A stretch of DNA of 64,000 nt from Cymodocea nodosa (Eukaryota > Streptophyta > Magnoliopsida > Alismatales > Cymodoceaceae), in contig CM072343.1 of assembly GCA_036874045.1 (NCBI GenBank), positions 1,136,001 to 1,200,000 of the forward strand. Direction: 5' to 3'. Below the pieces are notes generated by a model. The model did not search any database, had not been told where the DNA came from, and worked only from the letters and a program-made list of their open reading frames with translations. Shown here piece after piece: positions 12,086-25,340 of the stretch (positions are counted from its first letter, which is position 1; every line of letters begins with the position of its first letter). The position numbers were made by a program, and so were the translations under genes.

Positions 12086-12656
12086 CATCAAACATAATCT
12101 GCATCTTTTATCCAATGACTCAAACGCAAGACGAAACTGTTGTAACTGACCGGTGAACGCAAGTGAATGACGTGTTCTAGCACGGGCAGTGAGGATGCCC
12201 CCTCTCAAATCAAAAGCACCAAAAAATGCATCCACCATTCAAATTCAAAAACATGACTCGACTTCTCCTCATGTGGTCGTGTCCTGAGACCATACCAAAT
12301 TAAATCCTGAAAGGAGAAATGTTCCCTTTGAACATACCGTAGCCACAAGCTCACGCAATCAGCAATATTCCAAGTACTCGAACAATACCCAAACAATGAC
12401 CCACAAAATGCAACCACTGGTCCACTAACAGTAGATAAACAAACAACACAGAATGCAATCCCTCCCTCCCCCCACTTCATCAACCAACATCATTCAAAAA
12501 AAAAAAAAAACACCAAAGTCGTAACGAAATCATTCTTCGAAAACCAGACACCACCACCCGAAACCGAACAAGGAGACAAGCATCCACCGCAAACGATCTA
12601 CCTACAAACCCGAAAGAAGTAACAAGCTTCGAACAGAAAACAGTAGTTAGCAAGGC

Positions 12657-12950
12657 ACTTACCTAGCTCTTCCTATGTTTCCACCTTCCCGCTCGAACAC
12701 TTGGTGGGATGCAGAGGCCGGGGCGATCGTCGACCGAAAGGGAGAAACTTCTCCAGGACGCTTGGCCGACGACCGGGAGGGATGGGTGGTTGAGAAGTGG
12801 ACGTCGCCGTCCGAAGTAGCGGGGCCGGCGTGGAAAGAGGGCGTGGAAGGGTTCGTGATTGGCTGCTACCCCTGTGGGTCCCGCATGCTGGTGTCGTGTA
12901 CGTTGGTCTGCAGGTTCGAGTCCACGGCCCGTGCCTTGACTTCGTCGCTC
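12657..12950 (-). promoter_or_regulatory. Probable 5' non-coding exon and promoter edge of the CNGC gene
   Basis: A GC-rich island of about 300 bp ends on the minus strand with the excellent donor GAGCTAG|GTAAGT at 12657. Read in phase with the exon at 8926 it is open for about 70 codons but has no ATG after an in-frame stop, so it looks like 5' UTR. A TTATAAAAA box sits just upstream on the minus strand (about 12975-12985). Whether one more small coding exon lies between 8.93 and 12.65 kb, as in other CNGCs that begin 'M...VR|FQ', cannot be settled here. Confidence 0.5.
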
Positions 12951-12989
12951 CGTTGTACGAACAAAAAACAGAGATTTTTTTTATAATGA

Positions 12990-13970
12990 TAATGTTTATA
13001 TTTATTAAAATTTTAATAAAAAATAAAAGTTTTATTACTTTTTATCTATTTAAGCAAAAAGTAGAAGAATTTCATTTTTTGTTTGTTTAGGATTAGATGA
13101 TTATAAATATATGATAAAAATTTTATACGAATTGAGTAAGTATTGATTCTTGATCTAAATGTTTTAAAATTGTTGATTTTTGTGTAATTTCAATCATTCA
13201 TTTTTAAATTAAAATGGTTTAATGAGTATATCTTGAATTAATTTTCATTTTCAATACATAGTAGATTATACCCAAAATTAAACAAGTATTTAATTAATTT
13301 TTTTTTTTTTAAAAAAAAAGAGATGACTTCGTAAAACTATCTTCTTCTTTTTTTAATCACACTTCTCAATCAATTTACAAAGTGGAGCCCAGGAAAAACA
13401 ACTGAAGACAAAAGAACATTATAATGATATAGACTTTATTTGTTTCAAATTATAAAAGAGAAGAACATGAAAATCGACAAATTTAACATAAAAGATTGTG
13501 CACATAATTGATCGAATTACGCACGGTGCTTTATAATCGTAAAGTTTCGTAATCCTATAATTGACTAACGTAAATTTCATAAATCTTAAACAATATTTCT
13601 CATAAACCATCAATATAATTTCTTTTTGATAAAGATAATATTTCCAATTGAAACTGAATCTTGGCGTTTTTCATCCAAAGCAGAGACGGAGGGTAGAAGT
13701 TTAATCATGTTACCTGTTGTTGATATATTTTTTTTTTCCAATATTGCTAGAGATTGAAGTTAGCAAGGCAGACGTTATTTTTTAAATTAATAATTACAAT
13801 ATCATTTTGTTCAATTTAATTTTAAAAGGTGTATATTTATTATATAAAAAAATTTAAACATATAAATATAGATATATAATTTAATTTATTTTTAACATTT
13901 AATGATATCGTTTTCTTTTTTAAAAGACTTATGCCGCATTTTATCTCTCGTCAGATAAAATATACCTTCT
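12990..13970. other. AT-rich intergenic DNA
   Basis: This stretch upstream of the CNGC 5' exon is AT-rich with poly-T and poly-A runs (about 13295-13318). I see no coding signal or recognisable element. Confidence 0.5.
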
Positions 13971-14049
13971 CCTTGACTTGGGGTCATCGTTTCAGCGGAG
14001 AGGACACGATAAGGTATGTGGATGACACGAAGCACCAGAAACGATAGAA

Positions 14050-14160
14050 ATTCACACGTGGGACCGACGCTCGGTGGTCGAGCCAGACGGCCAGTGCGAC
14101 CGAGAGAGAGAGAGAGGTGAGAATACCGGAGTCTTCAGATCACGTGCAGTCACGTGATAC
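14050..14160. promoter_or_regulatory. G-box cluster
   Basis: Three CACGTG cores lie at 14055-14060, 14141-14146 and 14151-14156, the last two as CACGTGCAGTCACGTG. A (GA)n run is at 14103-14116. CACGTG is the core bound by bZIP and bHLH factors, for example in ABA or light responses. The segment sits in a GC-richer island (13970-14200), about 1.1 kb upstream of the CNGC 5' exon, and may be a distal promoter element; no gene starts next to it. Confidence 0.45.
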
Positions 14161-14642
14161 AATTATAAACAGTTGATCTCCTGGAAAGGTCGCTTCAGTT
14201 AGACGTGCTCGTTAAGAAACTACTTTTGTATTTTTCTTATTATATTTTTTAAAAAAGTAAAATTTATGATATAATTAATTAATATATAATGTAAATTAGA
14301 ATTTAAAATTAATTTAAGTTATGCGCGTTGAAATTTTTAATTTAAAAATTAATGGTTGAAATTTAACAAAATTTAGTCAATTTTAAAACATATAAATCAA
14401 GAATACTCGATCCAAGTAAAATTTTTGTCGTATATTTATGATTATCCAATCGTAAAATTGATTAATTCCATCCTTTTCTCCTTTGCTCATCCGTTTGAAA
14501 TGGTAGCCCAAAAAAGCGCGTGGAACGGTCAATGTAACCGTGATGACCCTTTTTTTTTATACAGTCAAGGAGCATATTCCATTAGATCAAAGGCGTTGTA
14601 TGTGAGAAATGAACGACTTGGACCATTCTAATTTGAAGTTCT

Positions 14643-15565
14643 GTGTTACCATGTGTTGACATGAATTAATTAATTAAACTGTGATAACAAAATTGGTTAT
14701 GAGTAATATTCGTAATTTTTGTTATAATTTGAATATTGGTAAAATCTCAACTATCAAATATATCAACACCATTTTCCAATCCATGCATACCTCAAGAAGA
14801 TAAAATCCCAAGCATGTAGGAATTTACCAAGGGTGGTAGTATTGGAATTGGAGGGTGTTCATGCCATTTGAAAAGTGATAGAAAAATAATTTGACTTTCC
14901 TAGCGTCTATGTACTACAGCGATGGAGAAAATGACATACTGATTTACTAACCATTGTAAGAAATTTCTAGGCATTATATACACACACTTATAGGCTACTA
15001 AACCTTATATAAACACCTCCATTAACCTTGGATTAGGCACATGTACTACTATCTCTCTTGTACTCCATTCACACTCTTTGAAAGCTAAATTCTTTTTCTC
15101 ACTCTCCTAGGACGCATCACTTATGCCTTAGAATTTCATTGAAGACTCTTAGGTATCTCAACTAAGTAGAGAGCAAGCTAAGTGGATCTAGAGCTTTCAC
15201 AGTTAAAAGTTTTGTGTAAAGTTTTATCTCACTAAATTGTAGTGAAGACTATCTGATTGTGAGGAGGGATTGTTTGGTAATACACCTAAGGAATTTCTAT
15301 GCAATGAGATGCTGGACTATAACATTGGAATTAGTGTGGGCACTCGAGCATAGGGCTCAAGGAGTATAGGTAACTCTGGTTGAAGTGAACTATTATAAAT
15401 TTACTTGTCTTCCTATGATTTGAACTCTTGATATAAATATTCTTTTATTTGATTTTTTTGCTATGTTGCGTTACATTCATTGAAAAAGCTGGCATACCTT
15501 TTGTTGTTTATAATTAAAATTAGTTCACACTCTACTATTCACATCTCTCCAGTAAAATGTCAGGA
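14643..15565 (+). mobile_element. Probable LTR remnant, copia-like (fossil)
   Basis: The region has the build of a plant LTR: TG at the start, a TATATAAAC promoter box near 15005, a transcribed part, and a 3' end ('caaggagtataggtaactc', then 'aactattataaatttactt', then 'attcacatctctccag') resembling the 3' end of the LTR at 592-1841. No internal region is visible. Both borders are estimates. Confidence 0.4.
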
Positions 15566-18560
15566 TCCTATCATAATGAAAGGCTTTTTGACTTTCAGAT
15601 TAATAAGTGAAGACATGAGTAAGTTTTGGATGTCATAATGAAGTTGAGAAGTACATATCTTAAGAGATGCACGTATTTTTGGTATTAAAGTTTAAAAACC
15701 CTATTAAGAATGGTTGGACTATTGAGATTGTTCAAAGTATTTGAGTTTGAATGACTTTGAATATCCACACGCCTAGGTCATGTGCACATGACTTATCTTG
15801 AATGAGACTCCCAATTTTCTGTCCCAAACTCTGCTCGGTGTGATATGCATTATGAACAAACTTAGGTCAAGAGTGTAGTGTAGTGTAGTTCCATTAGTCT
15901 CCAATTTTTCTCGATGTAACATTCTTTCTAGAGAAAGATAGGTCAAGGGCATTAGTTCTTCTTTAATTTGCTTGCTTGGCTGTCATCTTCTACAAGTATG
16001 GGTTTTGTTCTATCTCTCAATGCGTCTCTTGAGCCTCATATTCCTTTGTCTAGGAAGAGGTGGTATGTGATACCTCCTCTCTTTGGATTATTAGCCTACT
16101 GAATCAGCTTGATCATGTCCATGATCCACCTAGCATTGAATAAATGTGGAGTCACTACACTATCATCATGCCATCCACCTACTTAGATTTTTATTTGAAT
16201 AACCATATTATTCAAAAAAAAAAAACATCAATCATATGACTTGATGACAAATCATGTAACGATCCAAGCCACTACTACTATGCAATTTCATTAAGATAAC
16301 AAAATTCTACACTTCTTTTTGAAATATATATTTATGTAAGTCTGTTTAGAGCAAAATCTATAAATTCTACCATAATTCCATGTGTGATCATGGCTATCTT
16401 TTAACCTACCTAAAAAAGGTGTAAATAATAAGGTCACAATAAAGATCACCCAATCTACATTTTCTAAATAAAAACACATTAGCACGATCATTTTTGTAAA
16501 ATTATCAATATGGATAGTCTAACAAAAGTTGGTATGCAACATCAAAGGATACACATATTAACATATTCACAATAACTAATATTCATAATATAAAGGAAAC
16601 ACAAGAAGAGTCATTACATGACTCTATTTGTGTTACCTAGAAAGTCAAGAATTAAAAAATTGAAAAAGCTTTCCAAACTTTTTAAGGTTTGTATCACATA
16701 AAAAAGTTAAAAATTCTTACGTATAAAAGATCAAAGATTCTAATCTTTTAGATTTCCCCCATAGATAACAACTTAGCAACTAAACTTAACCTTTATAACT
16801 ACCATGGATATACACTATAACGTGAAGGAATATGCCCAGCTTGAAACCTTCAAGTGAGTCAATATTTTTAGATAATGGTACATTCATCGAAATTCAAGTT
16901 TTAGTAGAAACTACAAGTATCACTACTCTAATCTATTGAACTATTACAGTTGATTATCAAGGTCAATTGATATTTGCAATTGAGGCCCATCATGCATAAG
17001 TCCTTGGCGTCTTAGGTCTCTCACTTAGTTAGACGTAGCCCAATATAAACTTTAAACTAAATAGGATGCACAAAGTTCCTCACTTAGCTCACTCGCCCTG
17101 AAGTCTATCTACATCACATGTGCACTACCTCAATCTCCTACAAGTTCCATGCCTACAATCCTTACCTAACAAGCATGATACCTTAAGCTCCTCACCAAAC
17201 ACATACTTGTCCTTTCTATGGTCATCATCAAAATCTTGAAAAGGACCACCTTCAAGGATCTTCAAAACTCATACTTTTCATATTCCTCAGAGTCACCTCA
17301 TGTCCAAGGAGGGTCTCCCCTTACAAAACTTTGTTAAATCAAGGGGAAGAACTAGGGTTTTGAGTGGAAGAAACTACTTTTTTCTCCCTTATTTTTCCTC
17401 TCCTTTTTGACACTATTTCTCTCCTCCACAATTGCACCTCCCCTTCAAGGATCTGAAGGACATCTTTGGAAGCATCCCTCAGTTGAGGAATGGGCGCAAA
17501 GGTTGTCGTTTAAAAAAAAGAAAAGAAGAAGTTTTAAGTCATTAGATGAAACTTGTATTCTTGTCCAACGGTCTTTCCTATGAGCCTTTTAGGCTACAAT
17601 TTCCTTTGATCAAAGGGCATTTCATTATTTTATTTCCACAATCTTCTCCATATTTATTTATTTTTTGTGGATAACAATGTCAAGTGCAAATACAATTTAT
17701 GTTTGTCAAATTGCATTTCAAAATTCATTTATGAGAATATAAATGAAAATTAAAAAATTTAAAGATAAATTGAAATTGAAATATAGCAAGCTGATACGTA
17801 ATATTTTATTTAATTATTAGAAACAAACATTTTAAAAATACATAATGTAGGTAGATTGAAATGTTAGTGTAATGGGTTGAGTACAAGTTTGATTCGTTGA
17901 AGATCAACCCAAATCTTGAACTTGTATTAACCCAAATACAACCCATACTAATTGGTAAACCCATTTAATCAGTATTTTGTCAGAAAATTAAATAATTTTA
18001 TAAAATTTCTATAAAAATTAAATAACATATGATTTCATTCACACACACACACACACATATATATATAATGAAATATTTAGCGTTGGAGTTAAAATAAAAA
18101 AATAAATGATTTAATTGAATTGATGGATCGTAAAGAAGATGGCTATTTAAACTTAAATCCTAAGTTTACCAAACCTGTTAAACACCATTATTATCGAAAA
18201 AACATTATGATTATTAAAAAAGCTAAAAACAAGAGACATGGAACTTCTGGAAACAGACTGCAACAGCCTCTTCTGCAAAAAGGCAATATCAAAATGGACA
18301 GACATATAGGTTGCTCTCAACTTGAGAAAAGAAAACGTGATGCTGAGCCATTACTATTATAAATGATTGTTTGTTTGATTATTAGAAGCAAATATTCTAA
18401 ATTACAGCTTAATACGCAAAGACAAAATCATGGATCAGAGATCATTATGTGAATTCTGATCTTACCATAGAACTGTCTAATATCAGGTACTAGAAATGAG
18501 ACAAATGTCCTAATCGAGGCCTGTCCTTGGCACCTTGAAAGGAAAGTAAGAACTCCATGC
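15566..18560. other. Intergenic DNA with LTR-like pieces
   Basis: No gene is recognisable. At 16254 the plus strand reads TGTAACGATCCAAGCC, a start typical of Ty3/Del-type LTRs, and the following ~1.2 kb (including 'actagggttttgag' near 17350) may be a decayed LTR; this is a weak inference. A short (CA)n(TA)n tract lies at 18042-18067. Confidence 0.3.
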
Positions 18561-18568
18561 TCTTATAG

Positions 18569-21500
18569 CTACGATTTCTCTTTGTCTGAACCTGGACCAG
18601 CAATGTTGTCGACGAAGTACTCGTCAACTGGAACAACAGAAAGGGTTCCAATTATCATGCAATGAAAGCAACTTGTATATGCACAAGATAGAGAAAGATC
18701 AGTAGATCACCGATGTCATCATTTTCTGGAGAACCAAGCAAAATGTCCGAATCCGAGGGTAGAAAAGGAGAGCCGGTATAATTCCCCAAGGCACCTAGAT
18801 CTGCAATACTGCCAAATCAGAAATGCTGAACATGCGGTATCACAACTTATAAGGAAATAACATTTCCACCATTCTTTAGTTAGAATATTTCCATTATTAA
18901 CATTCCATAATCATATTTTATTCATTTGTAAAATTTCACTATTGGATGGATACATTGTCTCAAAAATCAATTCACTTTTTTATTAATTGGATCAATTACT
19001 TGGATCTGCAGGGCAAGTGATCTGATTAATAATGCAAATTAATTGACAAAAAAATTTAAAAAAAATAAATGATCATTTTTCAACTAATTAATCAGTACTT
19101 AATGCTACATAATCACTACAAGTACTCACTCAAAACTAGATTTATAATTTTGTATTTTATAATAAATACCGATATATTATCAAATAATACTTGTAAAGAT
19201 GTTACAAGTTATAGTACTTTTATACTTTATATACAAATATACAATTCAAAAGTAATTAAAATATACCAGACCAACCAATCAAAGTTGCAGTGTAATCACT
19301 AATCTATCCTTTGATCCAAATCCAATTTTTAATTTCATGAACTATGAGTGGGAAAATATTTGTTTCAACAAACTGACTTTAGCTCAAATTCATTTTCAAA
19401 TCACTTCTTCCAAGGTTAAAAGATGGAAGAGTTTGTCTTCAAGAATTTGAAGTCATCCAATCATTGATTACCAAAAGAGTCTAAATTAATACAATTTATC
19501 CAACCCAAAATAAGAAAGGGTACCCTAGACTAATGGGAAAATTAAATGAATACTATATTGTTTCAGAATCACTACCCCTGGTTACCTGATGGTATATACA
19601 TTTTTAAAGTAAATCCTTTCACATGCTTAGATTAATTAACTAGTGTTCAATTATATATCAATTGCCTCAAATATATGTGATAAAGATGTGTTTTCAACAA
19701 CCACGAGAGATACATCAGATTACCTTCCAAGTTTGTTAAATCGGCTGTTAAATCTGATAAACTAAAATTCCAGGGTATCTGCCCCAAAGTTCTAAGTGAA
19801 TCTTTTGAGGATCCAGCTCCGTCCATTCCCAACTCAAATCCCCCTGAATTTCCCACATCTGATGTGAAAGTTGCATCTAGCACTGACGTGTCCATGTCCA
19901 TCCCTGAGATCTCAGAAGGGGCAAATGGAAAGTGGCCACTGGATGCAGACGCTGGACTCACAGACATTTCTGAAATTGAAGACATGGCACTGCATGGTGC
20001 AAGCGGAGGTACAACATCATTTGCAGCACCATCAATTGTATTACTTCACCACCAAAAAAAGGAGAATCTAATTAGCAGTCTTTCCATAAAACGTACAACA
20101 TGAAAAAATAAATGAAAAATAATATAATAAAAAAAAGTTCAATTTCATGAATCATGAATATTAAATAGCTTTGTGAAAGAGGGCATGTGATGATTCCAAG
20201 TGACATAATGCAACAACTTGCCCAAAATGCAGAGTAATGGAATTGGTGCAAGGAATAACCAAGGAACAGATTATGATCAGTAGTAGGTTACATTAAGAAT
20301 TTCTCTTTATGTAACAATGTTTTCGATGCAAAATTTCCCATTGCTCAGCAAATACCATCTTTATTCCATGTCTCATAGGGCTCTCAACTTGAATAACAGA
20401 TGAGCTTTTAGATATAGAATTCTGCAGCAAAGGTGAAAACAGCTACTTACTCATTTGCGGTGTTCACCCGGATGGGGTGGTAATTGCCTGGTGCAGGAAC
20501 TCCATTAACAACATGACAGCTGGGTAGTCTATGATTCATGGAATCCAAATGAGGTTGACCTGGAGCTTGCATTGCTGGTTGCTGCAGCACTGGGTATCCC
20601 ATAGGTAAATTGTTAACTGCACTGCAAAGAGGCTAACAATGAACAAGAATGACAATGAAATAAAATAAAATAAAATAAAATGAACTCCATACTCATACAA
20701 CGGTAATAATTTGACAGATACAGCAGCTTTTGGTATTTTCATTTCATTATTTTTTCTTTTTGTGGATTGGTTGTGAATAGGGAACAACAATCTGGTGGTA
20801 AGTACTGTTAATGATTCTTGGTAGTTTCATTTTTAGTAAAGAAAATGAGAAAATTTCCATATTAAATCAAGAACCATTACCAGGCATTGGATGAATTCCA
20901 TTTTGGCTGGGAGCCATTGGAACTTTAGGAGGCATAGGGTACTTCATCAGGTGACATTGGTGCTCTAAAAAGTGATTGAACAAGATGATCTGTTTCTTTA
21001 ACTTTAGCCTAATGTAATAGGCCCGGAAAAACTCTGAATTCTCTTCTTCTAGTTTCTGCCATACTGGATTAGTGAAAGAAAAAATTAAGTTTGATAATAT
21101 AAATGAGATAAAAAGATAAAGAGACAACTAGAGTTATGATTTTGGGTCTCCTTGTGCAGTATGAAAATATATCATATCTAAGAAAATGATAACATATCTG
21201 CAATTAACTAATAGATTTAAAGAGAACAAAGGCCATCAGATGATAAGAATTTCAAATCCAGAGTTAGCAATTGTAAATCAAGGGGTTCATAATTTCTCTT
21301 AAAATATTAGAGCATTCATCCATCTTAAGATTCTCATATCAACTACACTTTTTTTGCATATACATGTTGAGTTTAACAAGTCAATACTCCTATCATAAAA
21401 CATAACTGGTGAATAGACATCTTGTAAAATTTCCCTTTTATTTTGTGTCAATTATTTAATTTATTTTATTGCATAAAGTTCTGAATACATCGCTTAGTTC

Positions 21501-24098
21501 ATCCAACTTACTTTAAATCTATGAGTAGCATATTCTTTAATTTCCTTAAATTTTGCTAAGTTCAGAAAGTTCTTAGAGAAAATAAGAAGAACACACCTAA
21601 AGTTGTAAATCCAGGCTCTATTCTAGCTCGATTTAGAAGAGTCCGCACTACTTCCCCTCGAGTCATGTATAGTTGTAGACACCGTTCAATAAGATTTTGC
21701 ACCTGCAACAACCATGAATTAAGATCAACATAGTTTTAGTTGGCTTTTAACTTAAGTATGCACATACTAGGCCAACACTTGAAGAAGAATGAGCAAAATG
21801 ATAAACTGATGCAACTTTATTTTAGTTTTAAATGTTGGCAAACGTAAAAGGAAATATTAATCATCAAAACGATAATAAAAAAGGGAGTTCAAAGTCAATG
21901 GAAGTTATCTTACCAGTTCAATATCTTCACGTGAAACTTTCCTATTATCACTACTTGAAATGGATATTGAAGTTGAGTCTGCCCCAGGAGCCTCAGTTCC
22001 TTGATTTTTCTGTTGTTCTCCTTGCAACTCATGTGATGAGGGCTTCACTTCGCCTGTGCTTTGAGAATTCTACAGAAATGTGCTTCAGTTAGAATTCATA
22101 CTTTATAATGTAATACCAAAAGATATCTTGATATACATGAATACAAAGAAAATCCAGTAAATAAGTTACAACTGCCCAACATTTTCAAGTACAAAAAAAG
22201 AACCACAACAACAGGCTTTAGTATTTACATAAAGTATTTGTATTTGCAGAAATAAAGATTTCACGGTATTTATTTCCAACAAGCTTGTAGTCAGTATGGT
22301 GTCAAAAGTGCACTGACATCAAATAAAAAGGGTGAGAAACATGACCAAAGTGAATTAAATTCATGAAAAAATGACCAATGAGCAGTTGGAATCCTACACC
22401 AAGATGTTGCATTCAAGATCAGTACATTGGCAAGACTTGAAACTTGAAAGCAATGAATTGAAAGTGGAAGAAGGAGGTCAAATCAATAAAACGTGGGAAA
22501 TATAGATAAGGAAGCGTTATAAAATTGCAGAAAGAAAATAATGGTTATAAAAAGGAAAAAGATCTAAGCAAAAAATATTCTTTATCTCAGGAGCGCAATT
22601 ACAGCAAGATGTATTATCCACATAAAAGTTTCATACATGCCAAATTTCAAAAGGTCAAGTAAAACTTAGACAAATGCATGCATCAAATTGTAATCTACTA
22701 TAAAAAGTAAATTATCAATAACTCTACAGAAAAATGCAATGGGTTTCCTGAAGAATGTGAAATCAATTATATGAATTGGAATTAGACAACCTGCTGGTTC
22801 TTCATTTCAATTCATTGTGCCAGATTTACAAAAGTACTGTCCTTATCTTTGTTGCAGGTAAGATTCTCAAGGTCAAACCTCCTCTCTGTTGTTTAGGCCT
22901 ATTTATCACGAACTTTCTGAATATATTTGGACGATGTGGCAAATTTTCCTACAAACAAAAGTATTATGAGCTTAAGTTTATTCCCCTAGCTAAAAAGATA
23001 CACAATAAATGGTTTCGATGAACTAATAAAGTCAAGCTCACAGTAATGCAATTCCCAACGGACAAAATAGAGAGAAAGCAATCAGCAATGCTGCCATATT
23101 CATTTAAGAAAATATGATTCTCAACGTTTATGGAAATAGAAAGTGAAAGTCAACTAATTCTTGGAACAAATGGTAAAGCATGTTTTCAAATTACAAAATT
23201 AGTTGGAACAGTGTTCTTGGCGTAATTTTTCATGAAGACTCCTCAACGGGCTCAAGTTTAAAGATAACATATTAATTGAAACCTTGTCCGTTTGATATAC
23301 CCTGCATACTTCATTGCAGGATAGAAATTTATAATAAGGAAGCGGTCTTTTCTTTCATTTTTAAAACCAACTTACGGGCACATGCTATTTTTGAATGTTT
23401 CGTATCCAATATAGAAGTAAAAACTGGGTGAAAACTAACATGTTATTTAAAAAGGGAACATGACTCGTTCAGGACTCCCAACAAGAACAATTTTTTAATA
23501 GCATTATTGTACAAATAAAAACTCAACTTGTCACTTTCAAAACCAGCCAAACTGTAGAATAAAGAGAACAGCAGCACTGTAGATACTTTGTCAGAGCAAA
23601 GAACTGTGTATCCCAAAGAGAATATAAAAAAGACGACTATTTCCACAGGCAAGTGTCACTAAAGCAAATAAAACATGCTAAGAAACGTAAGTTGAAATAT
23701 TTTATAGCATGCTTTTTTTGCAGTTTTTCAAAGTTGAGGACAATCTTGAGAAAAAGACAAATGATCGTATGTGGAAAACATTAAAATAATGCACCATCCA
23801 AAAATTAGTATCGTGTAAGTTGGTATAAGCTATGACATAAGACGACTCTAAGTAAAAGCAATATATAAAACAATCCTCCAGTGGAAACAACCGGGAAAGA
23901 ATCAAACTACCAGCGGCATTCCCTTCCATAGAAAGTAGCGAAACAAATATCCAACGATTGTATTACGACGTAGTTGAGGCCCATAGGCAGAACTATAACA
24001 TTTTTGGAACAAGCTGGTGGATTAGTTTTGTTTGCTGTAACGTCTTTTTACATTATAGATGTGTAGGTTGTACCTTACCAGTTCATATTCATATCCAT
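18569..24098 (-). CDS. Plant-specific TIGR01589 (A_thal_3526) family protein
   Basis: Eight coding exons join in frame: (start uncertain) 22058 or 22069 to 21914, 21597-21702, 20881-21063, 20451-20616, 19724-20043, 18711-18800, 18569-18627 (stop TAG). The conserved domain is split over three exons: ...VSREDIEL | VQNLIERCLQLYMTRGEVV...ARIEPGFTTL | VWQKLEEENSEFFRAYYIRL. It is followed by a coil-like LKKQIILFNHFLEHQ stretch. The tail carries the family's conserved blocks SSISEMSVSP, FPFAPSEISGM, IPWNFSLSDLTADL, LGALGNYTGSPFLPSDSDI and acidic VDEYFVDNIAG. Function in the literature is unknown; acidic, Ser-rich blocks suggest a nuclear or regulatory role, which is inference. One start model uses ATG at 24096-24098 (MDMNMN) spliced to 22058, giving 362 residues; another uses an upstream exon at 24079-24182. 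Confidence 0.88.
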
Positions 24099-24182
24099 GA
24101 AGAGTAAGGAGAATATAATTCGCGAATGAAACGTCTTTAGCAACGGCAAAACGCTCTAGTCCATCAGTCCCCGGGTGTAAAT
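24079..24182 (-). other. Upstream exon of the TIGR01589-family gene
   Basis: The segment has a strong acceptor (ttttttag) and donor (CTG|gtaagg). One frame is open throughout (LHPGTDGLERF...HGYEYEL) and would join the 22069 exon in phase, but it has no ATG, so it would need a coding exon further upstream. A second frame offers ATGGATATGAATATG at 24098 in a good start context. Which frame is used, or whether it is 5' UTR, is not resolved. Confidence 0.5.
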
Positions 24183-24889
24183 CTAAAAAACACAACCAGC
24201 ATCAACAGCAGATAGCCATGGAACTACTACAACTGCATCAATGCAATTCGCAATCCAGATTTTTACTTGTAAAAGAGCAGATCCTACAAATATTTCAAAA
24301 CACAGACAGAAAGAAGAAATGAAAAATCCCACTTTTCTCCGGGAACAAGTAGTGGATTAGGGGAAAAGGGGCAACTACTCCTGCTTCTTTAATCAGGAAA
24401 ACATAAAAGGAGTATTTAATAAACCAACATGAATTTGTCAAATCCAACAGAGATCCACAAATGGTATCGCCATCGAAGGAATACACAGAAAACAAAATTG
24501 AACAATGAGTTCAGCGAACAACAATCGATTACAAACACCGAGTCAAATAAAACAGATGTCCCGTCTGGGGGATTTAAAAATTACTTGGACCGCGCCGGAA
24601 TTTTGGAAGCTAAGCTTACTTACAGAATAATAAAGAAAAAAATGAAATCCAACCACCACAGCACCTTGCACAAAGAGCGCAGAAGAATAGAAGACGGATA
24701 AAAAAAAAACCTCCCAACAGCACCACACCTTGCAACGGAAGTGAACAAAGGAAGAAACGATGGAAACACGGACTACACGAGGTCCCACTCGACCAACACT
24801 GACGTTCAAATACTTCTAAATCTGATAGATGTCAAACACAAAAGGCAGTGTCATCTGAAGAAGAAGAGAGAAAAAAAACACAAGAGAAC

Positions 24890-25340
24890 GGAGCTAATTA
24901 GAATCTCCAACTCAACGTTCCAAGGTGGATTACAAATTAACGAGAGAGCAGGCTCGGCTTTACGAGTTTTAGTACCACTGCTCGGAAGAGTGTTGGGAGG
25001 TCGATTTCACAACTTCGTCAGCGAAACAGTAAGAACCAGTGACCGAGACATGAACGGCATTCCGATTGGAGAGGATTTATGTCCGTGGAAGATTGCGGAC
25101 CGCAATACACGGGATTCGACGGAAAGAAGTGAATGGAGATCTCGTGGATTCGGTGGAGGAAGGGAAGGAGATCGAGTTCGGTCGCCTGTGAGAGCGGAAG
25201 AGCTCGACTGGGAGGTTTGTCGAAGCAGAGGTTTTCTCTTCTTTTTTTTTTTGATGACGGTAGAGGAGCCGAGAAGAAGAAGTGGGAGGGAGGTGATGAA
25301 ATCCGGTGGTGATCGCCGGTTTGGGTTTATATACCGGTCT
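24890..25340 (-). promoter_or_regulatory. Promoter and 5' leader of the TIGR01589-family gene
   Basis: On the minus strand a TATATAAA box lies at about 25328-25336, followed by a GC-rich, CT-rich leader typical of plant 5' UTRs. An upstream ORF of 17 codons (25060 down to 25007) starts ATGCCGTTCATG. A further acceptor (cttcttcttcag) lies near 24858 and a GTAAGT donor near 24622, suggesting one or two leader introns. Confidence 0.5.

Noticed and set aside
12675-13090. Plus-strand frames of about 100 codons
   Set aside because: They lie over the GC-rich 5' exon of the CNGC gene on the opposite strand and resemble no protein; the minus-strand donor explains the region better.
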